A stretch of 7,257 nucleotides of DNA, from the NCBI GenBank assembly GCA_934541205.1, contig CAKTDK010000090.1, positions 1-7,257 of the forward strand, in the 5' to 3' direction. Shown piece after piece: positions 1 to 5,180 of the stretch (position 1 is its first letter; each line of letters opens with the position of its first letter). The position numbers were made by a program, and so were the translations under genes. The DNA is from an uncultured Eubacteriales bacterium (GTDB lineage Bacteria; Bacillota; Clostridia; Oscillospirales; RGIG7773). The notes below the pieces were generated by a model, which saw only the letters and a list, made by a program, of their open reading frames with translations, was not told the origin of the DNA and did no database searches.

Positions 1-135
1 GTTTTCAGTGATTTTTTTTCTATGATTTATGGAAATTCCGAATGTAATATTGAATATGATGAAAATAAACTACCTGTATCCATTTATTCAAAAAATCAAA
101 AATTTTATTTTAATAATTTTTCGTATACAAACTAA
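1..135 (+). CDS. 3' end of a gene, possible GerS/YdcC-like lipoprotein (partial)
   Basis: An open frame runs from the first base to a TAA at 133-135 and gives the last 44 residues of a protein whose start lies outside the window. The tail reads as alternating beta strands, with an acidic turn (EYDENKLPVSIY) and the ending FYFNNFSYTN. This 'acidic turn, L-P-V, strand, F-x-N-F' pattern looks like the C-terminus of LolA-fold lipoproteins such as YdcC of Bacillus and GerS of Clostridioides difficile. Both of those are, as I recall, encoded next to alr, which is also the next gene here, 22 nt downstream. GerS acts in spore germination at the cortex-processing step. That the frame is coding is likely, since it is open to the window edge and closely spaced to alr. 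The family assignment is an inference from a short tail plus gene order. Confidence 0.55.
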   Translation, partial: VFSDFFSMIYGNSECNIEYDENKLPVSIYSKNQKFYFNNFSYTN

Positions 136-157
136 ATGATAAAAAGTAAGCGATAAA

Positions 158-1267
158 ATGCTTGAAAAAAAAAGAGCCGCGGCATATATTTCAAAGGCTG
201 CTCTGAGAAATAACGTTAACGTTATAAAAAGTTACATTGATAACAATACAAAAGTATCTGCTGTTGTAAAAGCAGATGCTTACGGTCATGGAATGAAAGA
301 AGTGACAGAGTCGATTGATGATATAATCGATTATTATATTGTAGCTATTGAAGAAGAGGCTTATGAGCTTAGGAAGTATACGGATAAAGATATTTTGCTT
401 CTTGGTTATGCAACGAAAGAAAATATAGAAAAAGTATTTGAAAATAAAATTACTCTTTCTTTATTAAATGATGAGTATATGAATTTTTTAAAAAAGGAAG
501 CTTTGAAGCGAAGTAAAAAATTAAAAGTTCATTTAAAATTAGATACTGCTATGAGAAGAGTAGGATATTATGTTGATTGGAATGATATCGATAAAACTGT
601 AAATAAAATATCCGATATAATAAAAGATGAAAATTTTATTTTTGAAGGTCTTTATTCTCATTTTTCAACTGCAGATAACGAAAACCTTGATTTTGCTTTA
701 CAGCAAGGAAATATTTTTAAGGAAATAGTAGACAAGCTTAAAGATAAAGGTATTATTTTTGATATTGTACATATGGCAAACAGCGCGGCGATTTTTAAAT
801 TGCCTCAGTTTCACTTTGATATGGTAAGGACTGGCATCATTCTTTACGGGCTTCATCCGTCGGATTATGTTTATGACAAAAGGCTAATACCGGTTATGAG
901 TTTTGTTTCTCATATAGCTCAAATAAAAGAAATAAAAAAAGGCGACAGTATAGGATATTCAAGAAAATTTATTTCCGATAGAAATATGAAAACTGCCGTT
1001 ATTCCTGTAGGATATGCTGACGGAGTATCAAGACTTTTAGCAAATAAAGGAGTATTTTATATTAAAAATAGGCCATGTAAAATACTAGGAAACATATGTA
1101 TGGATCAATGCGTGGTTGATATAACTGGGATGGATGTAACTTTATATGAAAGAGCTGAACTTTTTTCCGACAGCTATAATATAGCTTCGGTTTCAAAGTT
1201 GATGAATACAATTGACTATGAAGTTACTTGCCTTATAACTAAAAGAGTGCCGAGAATATTGTATTAA
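158..1267 (+). CDS. alr: Alanine racemase (PLP-dependent)
   Basis: This 369-residue protein interconverts L- and D-alanine in the cytoplasm with pyridoxal phosphate and supplies D-Ala for peptidoglycan. The N-terminal TIM barrel carries the PLP lysine K38 in VVKADAYGHG (residues 36-45). K127 in HLKLDT matches the carbamylated lysine, and R134 the arginine that contacts the PLP phenolic oxygen. H205 and S209 lie in HMANSA, and R224 in MVRTG faces the pyridine nitrogen. The C-terminal beta domain holds the second catalytic base Y267 (IGYSRKF) and the substrate loop CMDQ (314-317), and it ends in the typical RVPRILY. Length is normal for the family. ATG at 158 is the only credible start, because a stop lies in frame at 140-142; its SD site is weak (AAGTAAG), so translation may be coupled to the gene upstream. 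The usual T-G-M before R134 is T-A-M here. The position after a GerS/YdcC-like gene and before mazF follows the Bacillus/Clostridia arrangement. Confidence 0.97.
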   Translation: MLEKKRAAAYISKAALRNNVNVIKSYIDNNTKVSAVVKADAYGHGMKEVTESIDDIIDYYIVAIEEEAYELRKYTDKDILLLGYATKENIEKVFENKITLSLLNDEYMNFLKKEALKRSKKLKVHLKLDTAMRRVGYYVDWNDIDKTVNKISDIIKDENFIFEGLYSHFSTADNENLDFALQQGNIFKEIVDKLKDKGIIFDIVHMANSAAIFKLPQFHFDMVRTGIILYGLHPSDYVYDKRLIPVMSFVSHIAQIKEIKKGDSIGYSRKFISDRNMKTAVIPVGYADGVSRLLANKGVFYIKNRPCKILGNICMDQCVVDITGMDVTLYERAELFSDSYNIASVSKLMNTIDYEVTCLITKRVPRILY

Positions 1268-1411
1268 TTATTATCAAAAATACGCTTTGGTCAATATTAT
1301 AGTAGTGGAGAGTTTGAAAAAATAAGTATTATATTTTTGAATGTTTGATTAAAAAAGGAAAAAACAAGCAAAAATATATAAGAACTTATAAATGTTCAAA
1401 TTACCATTATT

Positions 1412-1417
1412 GGAGAG
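1412..1417 (+). promoter_or_regulatory. Ribosome binding site of mazF
   Basis: GGAGAG ends 8 nt before the GTG at 1426. It decides the start: the same frame opens 27 codons earlier at a TTG (1345) that has no SD site, and the extra residues (lysine-rich, then Y-H-Y-W) do not resemble any MazF N-terminus. The family normally begins directly at the x-x-x-R-G-D-I/V-Y strand. Confidence 0.85.
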
Positions 1418-1425
1418 TGACTAAA

Positions 1426-1797
1426 GTGAATATCAGAAGAGGAGATATATATTACGCTGATTTAAGTCCTGTAGTAGGTTCTGAACAAGGAGGCGTAAGA
1501 CCTGTTGTCATTATTCAAAATGATGTGGGAAATAAATACAGCCCTACAGTAATAGCGGCGGCAATTACTTCAAGGCTTGGAAAAGCAAAACTTCCGACCC
1601 ATATTGAAATTTCTGCAGAAAGATATGGACTGTCAAAGAATTCTGTGATATTATTGGAACAGGTAAGGACTATTGACAAAGCAAGACTTAGAGAAAAAAT
1701 AGGTCATTTGGATGATTTTGTTATGGATAACGTAAATTCTGCTTTATCCGTAAGTTTTGGTCTTCCCTTTATGACCAATGACAAGGAGTTGTTTTAA
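1426..1797 (+). CDS. mazF: MazF/EndoA-type mRNA endoribonuclease toxin
   Basis: With the GTG start at 1426 the product has 123 residues, close to the 116 of Bacillus subtilis EndoA (NdoA). It is a PemK/MazF-fold, sequence-specific, ribosome-independent RNase. Residues 5-26 (RGDIYYADLSPVVGSEQGG, then VRP) contain catalytic R25, and AAITS supplies catalytic T48; both fall at the EndoA numbering. KLPTHIEI, SVILLEQVRTIDK and the dimer-interface strands are also very close to EndoA, so cleavage at the U^ACAU motif known for EndoA is a reasonable inference. In Bacillus the ribbon-helix-helix antitoxin NdoAI is encoded between alr and ndoA. Here that space is 158 nt with no frame long enough for it. 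The toxin looks intact, so an antitoxin elsewhere or another form of control must be assumed. The C-terminal tail (PFMTNDKELF) is slightly longer than in EndoA. The stop lies 1 nt before the start of the next gene. Confidence 0.95.
   Translation: MNIRRGDIYYADLSPVVGSEQGGVRPVVIIQNDVGNKYSPTVIAAAITSRLGKAKLPTHIEISAERYGLSKNSVILLEQVRTIDKARLREKIGHLDDFVMDNVNSALSVSFGLPFMTNDKELF
1783..1788 (+). promoter_or_regulatory. Ribosome binding site deciding the TTG start of the downstream gene
   Basis: AAGGAG lies inside the end of mazF and ends 10 nt before the TTG at 1799. The in-frame ATG at 1778 lies upstream of this site and has no SD site of its own, so the TTG is the better start. The SD placement makes translation of the next gene likely to be coupled to mazF. 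Confidence 0.75.
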
Positions 1798-1798
1798 G

Positions 1799-2383
1799 TT
1801 GAAAAAAACAAAGAAGTTTAAAGCAGCCGTTTTAATAGCTATTGTATTAATAACAGCTTCGCTCGTATACATAGTTATTGCGGCAAATCCGGGTGAAGAA
1901 GATAATCCTTTAATTACATTGTCATATTTAAACAGTGTTTTTAAACCGGATATAGAACAATCAATAAAAAATAACGTAAAAAATGAAGTAGACAGTAAAA
2001 TCGATATTTCTGTAAATGAACAGATAAGAAATATTATAGATGAAGAAATTTCAAACAGAATAGAATCAACAGGCGAAATAACCTTGCAAACTTATCATGC
2101 CGTAGAAGTTCCTGCAGGCAAAACCATTCTTGGTTATGCCGGTACAGAAATTATACTTCGGTCCGGAAGTGCTTTAAGTATAGCAGGTAAAGACCAAAAC
2201 GGAAATTTGATTTTAGATCAAGGGTTATCAAATACTACTACTGGAAAAGATATTCTTCCGGGTGAAAATATTGAAAAGAATCTGCTTCATATTGTACCGC
2301 GTAAAGATGGCAGGGGAGTAAATGTTACTTCATACAGCTATTTTATGATACGAGGTAAATATGATATAATAGATACAAAATAA
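1799..2383 (+). CDS. Membrane-anchored or secreted protein of unknown function
   Basis: The product has 194 residues from the TTG start. A lysine-rich N-terminus (MKKTKKFK) is followed by one hydrophobic segment (about 9-29, ending V-I-A-A-N), which is either an uncleaved membrane anchor or a signal peptide with a possible cut near A28/A29, so the rest should face outside. Residues 36-48 hold NPLITLSYLNSVF. Residues 50-90 are a charged, probably helical or coiled segment rich in I, N, E and K. From about 95 a beta-rich domain follows, with YHAVEVPAGKTILGYAG, IILRSGSALS and finally SYFMIRGKYDI. From memory, proteins with 'DPLVT-SYL' near the N-terminus, a helical linker and a G-T-x-x-x-L-R-S-G-S-A domain recur in Clostridia as hypothetical proteins; I know no function and cannot name a Pfam. 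No catalytic motif, cysteine or lipobox is visible. Start 1 nt after mazF and a terminator directly behind make it the last gene of the alr-mazF block. Confidence 0.85.
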   Translation: MKKTKKFKAAVLIAIVLITASLVYIVIAANPGEEDNPLITLSYLNSVFKPDIEQSIKNNVKNEVDSKIDISVNEQIRNIIDEEISNRIESTGEITLQTYHAVEVPAGKTILGYAGTEIILRSGSALSIAGKDQNGNLILDQGLSNTTTGKDILPGENIEKNLLHIVPRKDGRGVNVTSYSYFMIRGKYDIIDTK

Positions 2384-2419
2384 AAAAAGCACTCCTGTTT
2401 TTACAGGAGTGCTTTTTTT
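2382..2419. terminator. Bidirectional intrinsic terminator between convergent genes
   Basis: A perfect 9-bp stem (GCACTCCTG at 2389-2397 with CAGGAGTGC at 2404-2412) has a 6-nt T-rich loop. Seven A precede it (2382-2388) and seven T follow it (2413-2419). It therefore reads as a stem with a U-tract on either strand. It begins in the stop codon of the + strand gene and ends 2 nt from the stop of the - strand aminopeptidase, so it should end both transcripts. Confidence 0.95.
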
Positions 2420-2421
2420 AT

Positions 2422-3654
2422 TTATATACAGAAATTGCCGTTTTTAAATATTTGAATTTTATTTCCGTTTTTATCTTCAGCAATTATTTCAAGGTCTTTT
2501 GTTCCCACCATAAAATCAACATGCTCAAGTGAAAAATTTCCGCCTGATTTTATAAATTCTTCTTTTGTATATTTATCTCCGTTTTCTATACAAGAAGGGT
2601 ATGCTCTTCCAAGCGCAAAATGGCATGACGCATTTTCGTCAAAAAGAGTGTTATAAAAAAGTATTTTTAAATTACTGATCGGAGAATCATAAGGAACAAG
2701 CGCAATTTCTCCAAGGTAACTTGAACCTTCATCGGTTTCTAAAATAGATTTTAAGACTTCTTTACCTTCTTTTGCGTCGTAATTTACAACTTTTCCGTCT
2801 TTAAATTCAAAATAAAAATCTTTTATAAGATTGCCGTTGTGATTAAGAGGAAGAGCGCTGTAAAGCTTGCCGTTTACCTTTAATCTGTGGGGCATTGAAA
2901 AAATTTCTTCCGTAGGTATATTGGGAATAAATTCAACTTTGTCCGATGCAGTTTCTTTTGCTCCGCTGAAAATATAATTTTCAGGCATTCCTACTTTTAA
3001 ATCAGTGCCCAAAGAATTTTTATAATAAAAATATTTAAATTGATTTTTATTTAAAAATTCACTGTGCTTTTTAATTTCTTTAGTATGTTTATCCCAGCTT
3101 TCTATTATATCTTCATCAAAAGCTCTTACTGTTTTTAAAATTGCTTCCCAAAGTTTTTCAACAGCTTCATTTTCAGATAAATTCGGATAAACTTTAATTG
3201 CCCATGCCTTTGACGGGGCAGACACGACACACCACCGTACTTTATTTGACATGCTCATATCATAATATTCTTCCATCGCTATTGAGGATGCTTTTGAAAC
3301 CTTGGAAATTTTTTCATTATCTATATCTTTTAAAAGTTCGGGATCTTCTGAATGAATAGATATAAAAGCAGCTCCCTTTTTTGCATAGTACATATACGAT
3401 TCCACTTGATATTCCGGAATGTCGCATAAAACTTCTGTTTCAGTATATTGATATTTCATTTTTTGAAATTTTTCATCTTTATATTTTATTATTACTTCTT
3501 TTGCTCCGGCATTATATGCCTCTTGTGCAATCATTCTTGCAAAATAGTCGCATTCAATAGGTGAATTTATAACAAGATATTGACCTTTTTGAATATTTAC
3601 ACCTTTTGACGCAGTAAGTTTTGCATAATTTTTTATATTTTTTTCAAATTTCAT
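2422..3654 (-). CDS. M29-family metallo-aminopeptidase (AmpS/AmpT-like)
   Basis: This 410-residue cytoplasmic exopeptidase removes N-terminal residues from peptides using two metal ions. Family M29 (Thermus AmpT, Staphylococcus AmpS) is recognised by N-I-P-T-E-E-I-F at 245-252, L-G-E-I-A-L-V-P at 314-321, N-A-S-C-H-F-A-L-G at 341-349 and H-V-D-F-M-V-G-T at 378-385. The metal ligands known from AmpT/AmpS are all present: E250, E316, H345, H378 and D380, plus the catalytic tyrosine Y352 in GRAYP. Numbering is almost identical to AmpT and the length is the family norm. The N-terminal part (about 1-200) is the alpha/beta domain covering the active-site cavity of the dimer. The ATG at 3654 has AAAAGGAG ending 8 nt upstream. 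It is a single-gene unit, divergent from murD and convergent with the alr-mazF block. No signal peptide is visible. Confidence 0.95.
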   Translation of the reverse strand: MKFEKNIKNYAKLTASKGVNIQKGQYLVINSPIECDYFARMIAQEAYNAGAKEVIIKYKDEKFQKMKYQYTETEVLCDIPEYQVESYMYYAKKGAAFISIHSEDPELLKDIDNEKISKVSKASSIAMEEYYDMSMSNKVRWCVVSAPSKAWAIKVYPNLSENEAVEKLWEAILKTVRAFDEDIIESWDKHTKEIKKHSEFLNKNQFKYFYYKNSLGTDLKVGMPENYIFSGAKETASDKVEFIPNIPTEEIFSMPHRLKVNGKLYSALPLNHNGNLIKDFYFEFKDGKVVNYDAKEGKEVLKSILETDEGSSYLGEIALVPYDSPISNLKILFYNTLFDENASCHFALGRAYPSCIENGDKYTKEEFIKSGGNFSLEHVDFMVGTKDLEIIAEDKNGNKIQIFKNGNFCI

Positions 3655-3662
3655 TATTAGCG

Positions 3663-3670
3663 CTCCTTTT
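3663..3670 (-). promoter_or_regulatory. Ribosome binding site of the M29 aminopeptidase
   Basis: On the - strand AAAAGGAG ends 8 nt before the ATG at 3654. It is a strong site with ideal spacing and fixes this start. Confidence 0.85.
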
Positions 3671-3682
3671 AATTTTTTTACT

Positions 3683-3712
3683 ATTATACTACAAAAATAA
3701 TTTTTTTGTAAT
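3683..3712 (-). promoter_or_regulatory. Probable sigma-A promoter of the M29 aminopeptidase
   Basis: Read on the - strand, a perfect TATAAT -10 box (3688-3683) is preceded by 18 nt and an ATTACA element (3712-3707), which matches TTGACA at 4 of 6 positions. Transcription would start near 3676, giving a leader of about 20 nt with the SD site in it. The -35 is weak and the region is very AT-rich, so the exact element is uncertain. Confidence 0.5.
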
Positions 3713-3721
3713 ATTTTTATA

Positions 3722-3750
3722 TTGATATTTATATGGTTAAATAGTACAAT
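3722..3750 (+). promoter_or_regulatory. Probable sigma-A promoter of the murD operon
   Basis: TTGATA (3722-3727), a 17-nt spacer and TACAAT (3745-3750) match the -35/-10 consensus at 5 of 6 positions each. The start would be near 3757, leaving a leader of about 29 nt. A second TATAAT lies at 3757-3762 but has only a poor -35. No operator palindrome or riboswitch fits in the short leader. Confidence 0.65.
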
Positions 3751-3773
3751 AATATTTATAATATTTTTCTAAG

Positions 3774-3779
3774 AAAGGA
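3774..3779 (+). promoter_or_regulatory. Ribosome binding site of murD
   Basis: AAAGGA ends 6 nt before the ATG at 3786 and supports that start. Confidence 0.75.
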
Positions 3780-3785
3780 ATATTT

Positions 3786-5180
3786 ATGAATAGTACTGTT
3801 GATAATTATTTTAAAGAAATAAAAGATAAAAAAATAGCTGTGGTAGGAATAGGTGTATCCAATGTTCCTCTTATAAAGTATTTTGCAAAAAAGGGTATAA
3901 AGGTTACTGCGTTTGATAAAAGAGATAGAAATTATATCGGTAAAAGCTATGATGAGATTTTACAATTAGGCATTGATATAAAACTCGGTGAAAATTATCT
4001 TGAAGGAATTGAAAATTTTGATATAATTTTTAAAACTCCTGGAATGAGATATGATATACCGGAATTTTTAAAAGCAATGGAAAAAGGCGCTGTTATAACA
4101 AGTGAAATGGAACTTTTTTTTGAGCTTTGTCCTTGTAAAATAATTGGCGTTACGGGAAGCGACGGAAAAACTACTACTACGACTTTAATATCTGAATTTT
4201 TAAATGAAGAAGGATATAAAGTTTATAAAGGGGGAAACATCGGAATACCTCTTTTATCAAAGGTGGAAGAAATGCAAAAAGAAGATTTTGCCGTAGTTGA
4301 GCTGTCAAGTTTTCAGCTTCATACTATGAAACGTTCTCCCGATATAGCTATAGTAACAAATGTTGCGCCTAATCATCTTGACTGGCATATTGATATGAAT
4401 GAATATATTGATTCAAAGAAAAATATTTTCAGATATCAAAAAGAAAACGGGATATTGATTGTTAACCGTGATAATGACATTTCTTATAATATGAAAAATG
4501 AAACAAATTCAGAAATAAGAGTATTTTCATTTTCAAATAAGCTTGAAAACGGAATATATTTTGACGGTCAAAATATTATTTATTCAAAAAACGGCAGTGA
4601 AGAAAAAATACTTGACTGCGATGATATTATACTTCCCGGAAATCACAATATACAAAACTATATGACTGCAATTTTGGCGGTATCTGATTTTGTAAAAAAA
4701 GATACAATAAGAAAAGTGGCAAAAACTTTCAAAGGAGTAGAACACAGAATAGAATTTGTAAGAGAACTTGACGGTGTAAAATACTACAACAGTTCAATAG
4801 ATTCTTCTCCTACAAGAACAATAGCATGTCTAAAATCTTTTAAACAGAAAGTAATTGTCATTTCCGGAGGATATGATAAAAAAATACCCTTTGAACCCTT
4901 AGCTCCGGTTTATATGGAAAAAGCAAAAGCTTTATTTTTATGTGGCGCTACCACTTCTCTTATTTTAAATGCTTTGATTTCCTATGAAGGATATGATAAA
5001 TTAAAATTACCTGTTTTTATATGCAATGATTTTGAAAAAACAATAAAAAATGCTAAAGATTATGCAAAACCGGGAGATATTGTCGTTCTTTCTCCGGCAT
5101 GCGCAAGTTTTGATATGTTTAAAAATTTTGAACAGCGCGGAAACAAATTTAAGGAAATAGTAAACAATTTTGAGGAGTGA
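3786..5180 (+). CDS. murD: UDP-N-acetylmuramoyl-L-alanine--D-glutamate ligase
   Basis: This 464-residue ligase adds D-glutamate to UDP-MurNAc-L-Ala with ATP in the cytoplasmic stage of peptidoglycan synthesis. Three domains are visible. The N-terminal nucleotide-sugar domain (about 1-110) has AVVGIGVSN at 18-26. The central ATPase domain (about 118-310) has the P-loop GVTGSDGKTTT at 121-131, E172 in VELSSFQL, H197 in PNHLD, the probable carbamylated lysine K211 in DSKKNIF, and GNHNIQNYMTA at 285-295. The C-terminal domain carries H320-R321, the YYNSSIDSSPTRTIA stretch (333-347), ISGGYDKKIPFEP (359-371) and LSPACASFDMFKNFEQRG (435-452). S437, F442 and the R-G-N-x-F-K ending identify MurD rather than MurC, MurE or MurF. 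Length is normal. N-S-S-I-D replaces the more common N-D-S-x-A. The gene is not in a division/cell-wall cluster here; instead it leads an operon with two peptidases, the first overlapping its stop by 4 nt. Confidence 0.97.
   Translation: MNSTVDNYFKEIKDKKIAVVGIGVSNVPLIKYFAKKGIKVTAFDKRDRNYIGKSYDEILQLGIDIKLGENYLEGIENFDIIFKTPGMRYDIPEFLKAMEKGAVITSEMELFFELCPCKIIGVTGSDGKTTTTTLISEFLNEEGYKVYKGGNIGIPLLSKVEEMQKEDFAVVELSSFQLHTMKRSPDIAIVTNVAPNHLDWHIDMNEYIDSKKNIFRYQKENGILIVNRDNDISYNMKNETNSEIRVFSFSNKLENGIYFDGQNIIYSKNGSEEKILDCDDIILPGNHNIQNYMTAILAVSDFVKKDTIRKVAKTFKGVEHRIEFVRELDGVKYYNSSIDSSPTRTIACLKSFKQKVIVISGGYDKKIPFEPLAPVYMEKAKALFLCGATTSLILNALISYEGYDKLKLPVFICNDFEKTIKNAKDYAKPGDIVVLSPACASFDMFKNFEQRGNKFKEIVNNFEE
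5172..5177 (+). promoter_or_regulatory. Ribosome binding site inside the end of murD, overlapping the next start
   Basis: GAGGAG at 5172-5177 overlaps the GTG (5177-5179) that would be the annotated start of the next gene, so it cannot serve that codon in the normal way. At ideal spacing (8 nt) in the same frame stands ATT (5186-5188). Either the GTG is used by re-initiation after murD termination, or the rare AUU is the true start. Confidence 0.6.

Noticed and set aside
136..156. Six-codon mini-frame (ATG ... TAA) between the upstream gene and alr, as a leader peptide
   Set aside because: It is very short, lacks an SD site, and contains no attenuator hairpin or run of regulatory codons; chance is the simpler explanation.
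1268..1345. Separate promoter for mazF in the gap after alr
   Set aside because: Several AT-rich -10-like hexamers (for example TATTAT at 1295 and 1327) exist, but none has a credible -35 at 16-18 nt, and no terminator follows alr, so read-through from alr is more likely.
1345..1425. N-terminal extension of MazF by 27 residues from TTG 1345
   Set aside because: There is no SD site before the TTG, the residues do not match the family, and GGAGAG at 1412-1417 with GTG at 1426 gives the normal MazF N-terminus.
1778..1798. ATG start at 1778 for the exported protein
   Set aside because: No SD site precedes it, and the strong AAGGAG at 1783-1788 lies downstream of it, at proper distance from TTG 1799.
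3655..3785. Riboswitch or T-box leader in the divergent intergenic region
   Set aside because: The leaders left after the two promoters are only about 20-30 nt, too short for a structured riboswitch, and no stable hairpin is visible.
4868..5001. Repeated GGATATGATAAA at about 4869 and 4988 within murD
   Set aside because: It encodes G-Y-D-K in two unrelated contexts, one of them the conserved G-G-Y-D-K-K motif, and the flanks do not match, so it is not a repeat unit.
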